In this document: piece after piece, positions 1 to 4,964 of the stretch
Numbering within the stretch: the stretch's first letter is position 1
How the letters are laid out: each line of letters begins with the position of its first letter
The notes under the pieces: model-generated
Seen by the model: the letters and a program-made list of their open reading frames with translations, nothing else
What the model was told of the DNA's origin: nothing
The model's database searches: none
NCBI GenBank assembly: GCA_937877655.1
Contig: CALFJC010000124.1
Coordinates: 1-6,952 of the forward strand
Direction of reading: 5' to 3'
Origin: an uncultured Selenomonadales bacterium
GTDB lineage: Bacteria > Bacillota > Negativicutes > Selenomonadales > Selenomonadaceae
Length of the DNA stretch: 6,952 bases
Program-made: the position numbers and the translations under genes

Positions 1-50
1 CAACGGCGGTCCCACTAAAAAGTAAAAATTAATCCTCTACTCGATTGAAT

Positions 51-93
51 AAAAAAAATTAGAGCTCGTGAAAAACTCACGGGCTCTTTTTTT
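51..93. terminator. Bidirectional rho-independent terminator
   Basis: An 11-bp stem (61-71 with 77-87, one G-T wobble) closes a 5-base loop. It is followed by seven T on the + strand (87-93) and preceded by eight A (51-58), which become a T tract on the - strand. It can therefore stop a gene entering from the left edge. It can also stop leftward transcription from the restriction-modification gene, whose own terminator it probably was before the 145-507 cassette was inserted (inference). Confidence 0.85.
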
Positions 94-94
94 C

Positions 95-127
95 AATTAG
101 GAATTAGGAATTAGGAATTAGGAATTA
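95..127. repeat. Heptamer tandem repeat (AATTAGG)n
   Basis: Four perfect AATTAGG units and a partial fifth (AATTA) lie directly between the terminator and the 17-bp repeat at 128-144. The same heptamer family (AATTAGG, AATGAGT, AATGAGC) builds the hairpin at 6585-6664. It resembles the short tandemly repeated heptamers known from some bacterial genomes, notably cyanobacterial STRR sequences. No coding role is visible. Confidence 0.9.
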
Positions 128-144
128 TTTTGTCAATGATTCGT
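128..144. repeat. Left 17-bp direct repeat flanking the toxin-antitoxin cassette
   Basis: TTTTGTCAATGATTCGT is identical to 507-523, and 16 of its bases recur at 5312-5327. In both other places it is the 3' end of an MmeI-like gene, encoding ESLTK or ESLT on the - strand. Here the - strand reads ESLTK then a TAA stop, with no homology to the enzyme beyond the repeat. It is therefore a detached gene end. The offset to the right copy is 379 bp. Confidence 0.85.
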
Positions 145-145
145 G

Positions 146-174
146 TTGAATGTATAATTTTTCTCTGATATAAT
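146..174 (+). promoter_or_regulatory. Toxin promoter (sigma-A type)
   Basis: TTGAAT (146-151), a 17-bp spacer and a perfect TATAAT (169-174). The predicted start is near 181, giving a leader of about 57 nt before the peptide start codon. It begins one or two bases right of the 17-bp repeat, so the cassette carries its own promoter. Confidence 0.8.
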
Positions 175-190
175 CGCGCCGATGCTACAA

Positions 191-234
191 CTCCTCTGAA
201 CACTTCGGCAGAACTTACGAGAGAGGAGGTGTTC
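191..234 (+). promoter_or_regulatory. Leader hairpin able to hide the toxin ribosome binding site
   Basis: CTCCTCT (191-197) is fully complementary to AGAGGAG (222-228), which overlaps the AGGAGG Shine-Dalgarno at 224-229. Directly next to it, GAACAC (198-203) is complementary to GTGTTC (229-234). The two helices are in an order that makes them alternatives or a pseudoknot, not one nested stem. In the known Fst/par system the toxin mRNA also folds its ribosome binding site into a 5' stem-loop. Here the pairing is seen in the sequence and the regulatory role is inferred. Confidence 0.65.
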
Positions 235-249
235 ATTATGTTGAGTATC
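229..249 (+). repeat. Direct repeat at toxin start codon (antisense target)
   Basis: This 21-bp stretch covers the last G of the SD, the ATG at 238 and the first codons. It matches 448-468 at 19 of 21 positions, and the 3' part TTGAGTATCGT (241-251) recurs exactly at 470-480. Because the second copy is transcribed on the opposite strand, the two RNAs are complementary here. Both differences (237 T/C and 241 T/C) become U-G wobbles, so the RNA duplex remains fully paired. Confidence 0.85.
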
Positions 250-339
250 GTCACGATGCTTGGCGTAGGTGTGGTTTCAACCGCAGTCGGAACCGTTCTC
301 GAACTCTACATCTACGACAAGTACTTCAAAGATCGGTAG
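238..339 (+). CDS. Small hydrophobic peptide, putative type I toxin (Fst/par-like organisation)
   Basis: A 33-residue peptide that probably acts at the cell membrane. Residues 4-21 are uncharged and rich in V, L, T, A and G (G9, G11, G18), enough for one transmembrane helix. A short polar, aromatic and charged tail follows from E22, ending YFKDR. The start is well supported: AGGAGG lies 8 nt upstream and a good promoter lies further up. Length, single helix and charged C-terminus match type I toxins such as Fst of pAD1 (33 aa), but the proline-containing Fst motif is absent, so sequence homology is not claimed. The case rests on context: sequestered SD, convergent antisense RNA, shared terminator and duplicated start region. 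Alternatively it could be a regulatory or holin-like micro-peptide. Toxicity is inferred. Confidence 0.75.
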   Translation: MLSIVTMLGVGVVSTAVGTVLELYIYDKYFKDR

Positions 340-367
340 ACGTAGCAGGCGCAATTAACTCTCTACC
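335..367 (+). other. Small stem over the toxin stop codon
   Basis: GGTAGA (335-340, containing the TAG stop) is complementary to TCTACC (362-367), with a 21-nt loop. It would be a weak 3' structure in the toxin mRNA. Nothing else is seen between 368 and 400. Confidence 0.3.
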
Positions 368-400
368 AGCCCGCTAATCGTATTCCTCAACGGTTATGGC

Positions 401-447
401 AAAACGAAGCCCCGCACAGTTCCTCAGGCTGTACGGGGTTTTCGTTT
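401..447. terminator. Bidirectional terminator shared by toxin mRNA and antisense RNA
   Basis: CCCCGCACAG (410-419) pairs with CTGTACGGGG (429-438) with one mismatch around a 9-base loop. Flanking AAAACGAA (401-408) and TTTTCGTTT (439-447) can extend the stem and give a T-rich tail in either direction. In RNA both loops contain a YUNR U-turn motif, CUCA on the toxin strand and CUGA on the antisense strand. In par of pAD1 the same motif starts loop-loop pairing of the two RNAs. Confidence 0.85.
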
Positions 448-480
448 GTGTTCATCATGCTGAGTATCTTTGAGTATCGT
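448..480 (-). repeat. Second copy of the toxin start-region repeat (antitoxin 5' end)
   Basis: 448-468 repeats 229-249, and TTGAGTATCGT at 470-480 repeats 241-251. TGAGTATC is therefore present twice here (461-468 and 471-478) and once at the toxin gene (242-249). These look like counterparts of the DRa and DRb repeats of the par locus. Confidence 0.85.
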
Positions 481-486
481 GGCTAA

Positions 487-515
487 AATCTATCACACAA
501 TCAGCTTTTTGTCAA
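487..515 (-). promoter_or_regulatory. Antitoxin RNA promoter, inside the end of the RM gene
   Basis: On the - strand there is a perfect TTGACA (515-510), a 17-bp spacer and TAGATT (492-487), with a TG extended -10 dinucleotide directly before it. The predicted start is about 480, exactly at the edge of the repeat. The -35 lies within codons of RM copy 1 (ESLTK region), and the 501-503 stop codon lies in the spacer. It has a better -35 than the toxin promoter, as expected for an abundant antisense RNA. Confidence 0.8.
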
Positions 516-3194
516 TGATTCGTAGCGTTTCATAAGTTCAGCGACGATTAACGGCTCCGAATCTAAAATTTCCTCCATTCCATATGCTCGCGCAACGGCT
601 AAATCGTTTTTGCGGTGCGCTTGCCTCAAATCGGGCGGCATTGTCAGTTCGTCGTATAAATCCGCTAGCGTCGCACTCGGATATTTCGCCCGAACTGATA
701 AAATTTCCGCCGCTGTCGCCTCTATCAAAGCTTTTTGCTCCAAACTCGGCTCGCACCACGCAAAATTATTATAAACCACGCTCCCTGAATACCGATAATC
801 ACTTTTGAGCCGCCCAGCCACCGCTCGCATCCAACTCATGTGGATTGAACTCGTTATTATCCCAAATTCATAAATCTGCGCGGACGGAACGATACATAAA
901 TCGCAATTCGCAATAATATCGGGCGTCAAAAACTTCATCGGCATATATTTTCGGCGTTCTGAACTTGTTCGCGGCATTGCAAGATAATTTGTCGTCGGTT
1001 GAGTATTTGAAAAGAATTTATGCGGAGTTTCGGCTGATTTTCGCGTCGTTGATGATGTACTTGCCAATCTGAAGTCCCTTACTGCTGAAACGCGCCGATA
1101 AAGTTCTTTACTGCGTCGAATTTCATCGGGCGTCGCATTTATTAAATAAAAACAATATCGAATCGGCTCGTTGTTAATAAAATCTTTCGCGCCCATATAT
1201 CTAAAAATAAATTTCTCCAGCGAAGGCTCACGTTGGAGAATTTTTTTAGCCTCATCAGCACTTAAAATTAAATTTCCGCCGTCAGTCGCTTGACTTCCAT
1301 TTGTCATTCGCGGAACGAACGGTTGAATATGTTTAGCGCGGCTCTCAATAAAAATAGTCGGCGCGTCTACCAAATACGGATTGATATTGTGCGCCGAGTA
1401 AATTTTTTCGCCGTCATAAATTTTTTTGTCAACAGCGAGATTTTTATCGCTCATGCCGACAATTACGCAATGAATCGCCGCCTTTTGAAACGATTCGCTG
1501 TCCCATTTGAAAGTTCGTCGCCCAAAAATGATTTGCATACCGTATTCGTCGAAAATTTTCTTCCAAAGAGGCGTAACTTGCTCGCCTTGCGTGATTGAAT
1601 TTGTCGAAACGAACGCCGCGCGAATATTTGTGCCCATAATGAGTTTGGCGGCTTTGTGATACCACGCGCCAACGTAATCAATGCTGTTCGAGAGCTTAAT
1701 TTTGCCGAAAATGTTCACGGCGTCGGCTTTTTGCTCGTGATTCATCATACTCGCGCCCACGAACGGCGGATTGCTGATAATGTAGTCGGTTTTTTCCCAC
1801 TCGACGTGCAGAGCATTGGCTTGAATGATGTTCGGATAGGTTTTGAGCGGGAAAAGTTCCAAATTTTTATGAACGATAGCCTCAGTCTCGCGTTTCATCT
1901 TGAGTTCGGCAATCCAGAGTGCAGTTTGAGCGACGGTGACGGCAAAATTATTAATTTCGATGCCGAAAAACTGATTGATAGAGACTTTGACGGGGTTATC
2001 GAGTTCGCCGAGCGTAATTTGGTTGCCGAGCAGTTCTTGAAGGATTAAATTTTCGATTCTGCGTAGAGAAATATAAGATTCGGTCAAAAAATTGCCTGAA
2101 CCGCACGCGGGGTCGAGAATTTTAATTTCGGAGAGCTTTTTTTGTAGTTGGAGCAAAAAATTCTTGCGTTTGGAGCCGCGATTGTTCAATTCCAAAATAT
2201 GAGAATTGGAAAGTTGAGCTTTCAAGTCGTCCAAAAAGAGCGGGTCGATAACTTTATGGATATTTTCGACGGAAGTGTAATGCATACCGCCTGCGCGTCG
2301 CACGTCGTGATTTAGCGTCGATTCAAAGACGGTGCCGAAGATTGTCGGAGAAATTTGCGCCCAATCGAAATTACCGCTAGCCTCGTCAAGCAAAAGGGTT
2401 TTAAGTTCGTTTGTGAAGTTGGGGAAGTCGATTTCGTCAGCAAAAAGCCCGCCATCGACGTAAGGGAACTTTTTAAGGGTATCGTCGAGGTACGGGCTGC
2501 GATTTTCGATTGGAGTATCGAGGACTTTGAACAATTCGAGCAAATCTTGGCGAATATTCCTTGCGCCGCGCAGATAATCGCGGAAAATTTTATGTTTGCC
2601 GAAAATATCAATGCTCTCTGCGTAAAGACAGAAAACCAATCGGACGCAAAGCTTGTTTAAGTCGGAAAGTGCTTTGTCAGATTGAATTTTTAATTCGGCG
2701 CGGAGACCTTCATAGATTTTGGCGACGATTTGGCTGGCTTTAACTGATAATTCGCGTTCATAGGAAATATTTTGCGATTCAACGATAAAATTCAGGACGT
2801 TAAAGCGTTTAGGCAGTTCGTAGAGGGAAATTTTAGTCGGGTCGCGTTCTGGGTGCAATTTATCCATATCGAAGACGCGAAACTCCTTGAAATTGCAAGT
2901 TATAATCCAGCGAGCCTTCCGCGAATACTCTAAGGCGTCGTTGTAGCGTTTAGCCTGCTTAAAAATTTCCTCGTCGTCGAGATTAACGGTAGAACTTTTC
3001 TGTTCGATAAGAGTTTTCGTCGAGACAATCAGCCCGTCAATAAACCCGTGCGGAATCGGCACTTCAAAGCTGATAAATTCTTCCGGCTCGTCGACATTAA
3101 ACACGTCGCGGAGCAAAGAGAGCCAAAAAGGTTGAGTTTCGCCCTTTTCGTAGCCGCGAGCCGACCATTTCCTTACAAAATCTTTTACACTCAT
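501..3194 (-). CDS. MmeI-like type IIL restriction-modification enzyme (fused endonuclease and adenine methyltransferase), copy 1
   Basis: An 897-residue protein close to the size of MmeI (about 920). Order: nuclease domain 1-170 with the PD-(D/E)XK-type set D53, E64 and K66; helical connector about 171-300; N6-adenine methyltransferase about 300-600 with GGMHYTS (302-308), SAM-binding DPACGSGNFL (361-370), GIEIN (411-415) and catalytic NPPF (475-478); target-recognition domain about 610-800 with SSERR (744-748); C-terminal helices. In this family one polypeptide methylates one strand of an asymmetric site and cuts at a fixed distance using the same recognition domain. All key residues are present, so it should be active. 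The start at 3194 has AAGGTGA 7 nt upstream. It is divergent from the 3352 gene. The last codons contain the antitoxin promoter. The recognition site cannot be predicted here. Confidence 0.95.
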   Translation of the reverse strand: MSVKDFVRKWSARGYEKGETQPFWLSLLRDVFNVDEPEEFISFEVPIPHGFIDGLIVSTKTLIEQKSSTVNLDDEEIFKQAKRYNDALEYSRKARWIITCNFKEFRVFDMDKLHPERDPTKISLYELPKRFNVLNFIVESQNISYERELSVKASQIVAKIYEGLRAELKIQSDKALSDLNKLCVRLVFCLYAESIDIFGKHKIFRDYLRGARNIRQDLLELFKVLDTPIENRSPYLDDTLKKFPYVDGGLFADEIDFPNFTNELKTLLLDEASGNFDWAQISPTIFGTVFESTLNHDVRRAGGMHYTSVENIHKVIDPLFLDDLKAQLSNSHILELNNRGSKRKNFLLQLQKKLSEIKILDPACGSGNFLTESYISLRRIENLILQELLGNQITLGELDNPVKVSINQFFGIEINNFAVTVAQTALWIAELKMKRETEAIVHKNLELFPLKTYPNIIQANALHVEWEKTDYIISNPPFVGASMMNHEQKADAVNIFGKIKLSNSIDYVGAWYHKAAKLIMGTNIRAAFVSTNSITQGEQVTPLWKKIFDEYGMQIIFGRRTFKWDSESFQKAAIHCVIVGMSDKNLAVDKKIYDGEKIYSAHNINPYLVDAPTIFIESRAKHIQPFVPRMTNGSQATDGGNLILSADEAKKILQREPSLEKFIFRYMGAKDFINNEPIRYCFYLINATPDEIRRSKELYRRVSAVRDFRLASTSSTTRKSAETPHKFFSNTQPTTNYLAMPRTSSERRKYMPMKFLTPDIIANCDLCIVPSAQIYEFGIITSSIHMSWMRAVAGRLKSDYRYSGSVVYNNFAWCEPSLEQKALIEATAAEILSVRAKYPSATLADLYDELTMPPDLRQAHRKNDLAVARAYGMEEILDSEPLIVAELMKRYESLTKS
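507..523. repeat. Right 17-bp direct repeat flanking the toxin-antitoxin cassette
   Basis: Identical to 128-144 at an offset of 379 bp, and located within the last codons of RM copy 1. Recombination between the pair would remove 379 bp carrying the whole toxin-antitoxin locus. It would leave an RM gene ending LTK-stop beside the 51-93 terminator. RM copy 2 also ends close to its terminator. Confidence 0.85.
756..894. repeat. 139-bp identical block shared by the two RM genes (C-terminal side of recognition domain)
   Basis: Perfectly identical to 5560-5698. It encodes the region from the SAQIYEFG motif through YRYSGSVVYNNFAW. It abuts the specificity-variable block at about 891-1061 on its left-reading side and can serve as a recombination arm. 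Confidence 0.95.
1203..1388. repeat. 186-bp identical block shared by the two RM genes (N-terminal side of recognition domain)
   Basis: Perfectly identical to 6004-6189. It encodes the segment from INPYLVDAPTIFIESR to SLEKFIF, just before the first variable block (about 1140-1205). Together with 756-894 it brackets the divergent recognition region. Confidence 0.95.
1813..2021. repeat. 209-bp identical block shared by the two RM genes (methyltransferase core)
   Basis: Perfectly identical to 6695-6903. It encodes the stretch between motif I and motif IV, including GIEIN. The offset here is 4882, against 4801 in the 186-bp block. The 81-bp difference is the repeat insertion in copy 2. Confidence 0.95.
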
Positions 3195-3236
3195 AAAAAA
3201 TCACCTTCCGAAAGTATTTTATCAAGTTGCGAGGCG

Positions 3237-3264
3237 ATTTTAAAGTGCAAATAACATTTTCCAA
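3237..3264 (-). promoter_or_regulatory. Probable promoter of RM copy 1
   Basis: TTGGAA (3264-3259), a 16-bp spacer and TAAAAT (3242-3237) give a start near 3230 and a leader of about 35 nt with the ribosome binding site at 3201-3207. A second TAAAAT (3220-3215 area) with a poorer TTTAAA -35 is an alternative. Confidence 0.5.
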
Positions 3265-3274
3265 AATAATGGAA

Positions 3275-3305
3275 TTTGTTCGCTCGCAAACAGCTTGCAA
3301 ACAAA
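3275..3305. promoter_or_regulatory. Possible operator between divergent promoters
   Basis: Two near-identical 11-bp direct repeats, CTCGCAAACAG (3284-3294) and CTTGCAAACAA (3294-3304), sit one helical turn apart over the -35 of the 3352 gene. They are framed by TTTGTT (3275-3280) and AACAAA (3300-3305). This could bind a regulator of the divergent pair. No regulator is recognised in the window. Confidence 0.35.
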
Positions 3306-3323
3306 GCGACTAAATGCTACAAT
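3295..3323 (+). promoter_or_regulatory. Promoter of the 3352 gene
   Basis: TTGCAA (3295-3300), a 17-bp spacer and TACAAT (3318-3323). The predicted start is near 3330, about 22 nt before the ATG and just ahead of the GGGAGGAA ribosome binding site. Confidence 0.65.
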
Positions 3324-3351
3324 CAGCTAAAATTTATTGGGAGGAATTTCT

Positions 3352-3756
3352 ATGTTGGAAGGATTTGTAGAGGTACCGATTTTGCAAGGGAGTTCGTTTT
3401 TATCCGTGACTGACAACGGCTTGAATTTCAACAAAAACGTAGTGAAGCATATGAGGCGGGCGGAGAGCATTAAAATCTTTTGCAACTCATCCAAAAAACA
3501 GCTCGCAATTCAAAAATGCGACACGAACGCCGAAAACTCCATTCCGTTTTATCGCGACGAAAAAAGTTTGACAAACGGCGTGAGATTCAACAACCGCGAA
3601 GTCCAACAGATGCTTGCAACGATGATGGATTGGAATTTGAGCGAATACAACTACAGAGCAGACGGCTTTCTTGCCGACGACGGCGAAACGATGATATTCA
3701 ACTTGAACTGCGCAAGAAAATTTTTTAAAAAGAACAAAGCGCAGACAAACACTTGA
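3352..3756 (+). CDS. Conserved hypothetical protein, 134 aa
   Basis: No named function is recognised. The start at 3352 is chosen because GGGAGGAA (3339-3346) lies 7 nt upstream. A TTG at 3337 would lie upstream of and partly inside that site. The protein is soluble, with mixed basic and acidic residues and no signal peptide or membrane helix. The pattern SFLSVTDNGLNFNK (15-28), LAIQKCD (51-57), VRFNNREV (77-84), MMDW (91-94) and the near-terminal MIFNLNCA (114-121) resembles small hypothetical proteins that I associate with Bacillota genomes and mobile elements; this is from memory and was not searched. It has its own promoter. Its TGA stop lies within the TTGACA of the next promoter, so the next unit is probably transcribed separately. 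Confidence 0.85.
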   Translation: MLEGFVEVPILQGSSFLSVTDNGLNFNKNVVKHMRRAESIKIFCNSSKKQLAIQKCDTNAENSIPFYRDEKSLTNGVRFNNREVQQMLATMMDWNLSEYNYRADGFLADDGETMIFNLNCARKFFKKNKAQTNT

Positions 3757-3781
3757 CAAAACAAATTTTGACGTTTAAACT
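3753..3781 (+). promoter_or_regulatory. Promoter upstream of the DUF4417 operon
   Basis: A perfect TTGACA (3753-3758), a 17-bp spacer and TAAACT (3776-3781). The -35 contains the TGA stop of the preceding gene. The predicted start near 3788 is only a few bases before AAAGGAG (3791-3797) and about 165 nt before the first start of the DUF4417 unit. Confidence 0.65.
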
Positions 3782-3807
3782 TAAGTTCGTAAAGGAGATG
3801 ATGTCTA

Positions 3808-3999
3808 TTGCTTGTAAGTAAAAAAATTCGCATCTTGACTGAGCCAAAACGCGTAGAACATAAAAATAATTATTGCGAACCACATTTTATCAGATTCTCG
3901 CACTCGGTCAAGATGAAATTTTCTGCTCGAAATTTATTTTGGAGGCGAAATCATGACCAGTGCGTAAATGCGCCGCGATCCTCTGTTCCTGAGAAATGA
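3808..3999 (+). CDS. Doubtful small ORF, 63 aa
   Basis: It starts with TTG at 3808, 10 nt after AGGAG (3793-3797), directly downstream of a good promoter, and overlaps the DUF4417 gene by 32 bp. The product is basic with no recognisable motif. The better-placed ATG codons at 3798 and 3801 read only six or seven codons before a stop. This may be a decayed gene or an untranslated leader. I list it because the promoter and ribosome binding site otherwise have no product. Confidence 0.25.
   Translation: MLVSKKIRILTEPKRVEHKNNYCEPHFIRFSHSVKMKFSARNLFWRRNHDQCVNAPRSSVPEK
3953..3967 (+). other. Four-codon leader MTSA-stop, in frame with DUF4417
   Basis: GGAGG at 3941-3945 is ideally placed for the ATG at 3953, which reads four codons to TAA (3965-3967). 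The next codon, in the same frame, is ATG 3968. It is either a natural leader with coupled restart or a nonsense mutation at codon 5 of a longer DUF4417 protein rescued by reinitiation. Confidence 0.55.
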
Positions 4000-4579
4000 A
4001 TTTGAACCTTATGGGGCATGGGGTATACCGTTAATCAAGAAACAGAATATTGACTTGGAAAATATCCGGTTGATCGCCTGTTCAAACACAAAGAAGAATG
4101 ACACTGCCATTAAAAAACGTTGCGGAGTTCATTTTTTCGTTGATGATTACCGTTTCAAGGGAATTTATGACAATCCGAGTCGAACCTTAGAAAAATATTC
4201 ACAATATGCCTTCTTGCTCACGCCGGATTATTCTTTGTATGCTGAGATGCCGATGTGGTTGCAACTTTCTAACGTGGCAAAAAATCGCTGGGTTGGGGCT
4301 TATTGGCAGAGTAAAGGCTTGACCGTTATTCCGACCGTAAGTTGGGGGACAGTTTCAAGTTTCAAATTTTGCTTTGACGGAGTGGAAAAAAACTCAATCG
4401 TTGCAGTCGGAATGATCGGCAGTAAAAAAAATAATCATTTTGGCTTTATGAGCGGTTACAATGAAATGATTGAACGCATAAATCCCTGCGTCGTAATTTG
4501 TTTTGGAGAACCTTTTGCCGAAATGTCGGGGAATATCATTAAAGTTACTTATCATTCATCGCGCAAGGCGGTGAGCTGA
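3968..4579 (+). CDS. DUF4417 family protein
   Basis: A 203-residue protein of unknown biochemical function. It is recognised by the family pattern in order: WGIPLI (18-23), VHFFVDDYRF (54-63), LLTPDYSLYAEMP (83-95), NRWVGAYWQSKGLTVIPTVSWG (106-127), FCFDGVEKNSIVAVG (134-148) and a final CVVICFG (174-180). The family occurs in phages, conjugative elements and Bacillota chromosomes. There is no signal peptide or membrane segment, so it is cytoplasmic. The length is typical to slightly short, and the C-terminus looks intact. The ATG at 3968 has no SD of its own. Translation probably depends on the SD at 3941-3945 and restart after the MTSA leader. The stop is 1 bp before the next ATG, indicating an operon with the two genes that follow. 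Confidence 0.9.
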   Translation: MRRDPLFLRNEFEPYGAWGIPLIKKQNIDLENIRLIACSNTKKNDTAIKKRCGVHFFVDDYRFKGIYDNPSRTLEKYSQYAFLLTPDYSLYAEMPMWLQLSNVAKNRWVGAYWQSKGLTVIPTVSWGTVSSFKFCFDGVEKNSIVAVGMIGSKKNNHFGFMSGYNEMIERINPCVVICFGEPFAEMSGNIIKVTYHSSRKAVS

Positions 4580-4580
4580 T

Positions 4581-4964
4581 ATGGGCGGACGCGGAACTTT
4601 TGCCGCAGGAAATAACGTTCCTTACAAGTACAAAACCGTCGAGATTATCGAAGGCGTAAAAGTATTGCAACCAAAAGACCCTAAAAGCAGTTACAATTTG
4701 CCGGTAGAGTCTCATTCGTCGTCGAGTTATATTCTTCTTGATAAAGCCGGTGTATTTCGTCAGTACAGAGAATACAACGCTCAACACGAGGTAATCTTTG
4801 AAATCGGATACCACTTTGAAAATACATTGTCCAAACACGGCGAATCTGTTCTTCATGCTCATGATTATTCTGCTCCCGGTATCCAAAATCGAGGCAAAGC
4901 TCGGCTTCTCACGGCTGAAGAACTCAAAAAGTATCGTAAGTTTTTCAAGGGGGTGGATTTGTGA
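4581..4964 (+). CDS. Phage-type hypothetical protein beginning MGGRG, 127 aa
   Basis: The MGGRG N-terminus followed by a short glycine/alanine linker is typical of small proteins and fused domains encoded near phage head-morphogenesis (minor capsid) genes. The rest is a compact domain: YKTVEIIEGVKVL (17-29), an ESHSSSSYILLDKAGVFRQYR stretch (43-63), a GYHFE segment (76-80), VLHAHDY (90-96) and the terminal NRGKARLLTAEELKKYRKFFKG (103-124). The repeated H, D and E residues might suggest metal or nucleic acid contacts, but this is not established. GGTGA (4570-4574) is its weak SD. It starts 1 bp after DUF4417 and its stop overlaps the next start by four bases (GTGA), so translation is coupled. 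No structural phage genes are visible, so this may be retained prophage cargo. Confidence 0.85.
   Translation: MGGRGTFAAGNNVPYKYKTVEIIEGVKVLQPKDPKSSYNLPVESHSSSSYILLDKAGVFRQYREYNAQHEVIFEIGYHFENTLSKHGESVLHAHDYSAPGIQNRGKARLLTAEELKKYRKFFKGVDL

Larger units (their letters stand above)
401..480 (-). ncRNA. Putative antisense antitoxin RNA (RNAII-like)
   Basis: Predicted RNA of about 80 nt starting near 480 and ending after the hairpin at 410-438. Its 5' part (480-448) is complementary to the toxin mRNA over the ribosome binding site, start codon and first codons (229-251). Its 3' hairpin is the exact complement of the toxin mRNA terminator. It is transcribed towards the toxin gene and overlaps it only at the terminator. 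This is the arrangement of RNA I and RNA II in the Fst/par system, where RNA II is about 65 nt. The role would be to pair with toxin mRNA and block its translation. The pairing is seen directly. The transcript and its function are inferred. Confidence 0.7.

Noticed and set aside
2..25. C-terminal tail of an upstream + strand gene (NGGPTKK-stop)
   Set aside because: Plausible with the terminator at 51-93, but all three frames reach a stop within 30 bases, so the frame cannot be chosen.
95..127. CRISPR array
   Set aside because: The repeats are 7 bp with no spacers.
1290..1598. Parallel open frames on the + strand in both RM genes (1290-1598 and 6091-6399)
   Set aside because: They are antisense shadows, similar only because the two RM genes are near-identical. 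Neither has a promoter or SD.
501..3194. BREX PglX or a stand-alone adenine methyltransferase
   Set aside because: The N-terminal D53/E64/K66 nuclease set, the MmeI-like domain order and the length fit a type IIL fused enzyme, and no BREX neighbours are present.
3337..3339. TTG start for the 134-aa gene
   Set aside because: It overlaps the GGGAGGAA ribosome binding site. The ATG at 3352 has ideal spacing.
3773..3785. GTTTAAAC palindrome as operator
   Set aside because: It is a short AT-rich palindrome overlapping the -10 element, with no second copy in the window.
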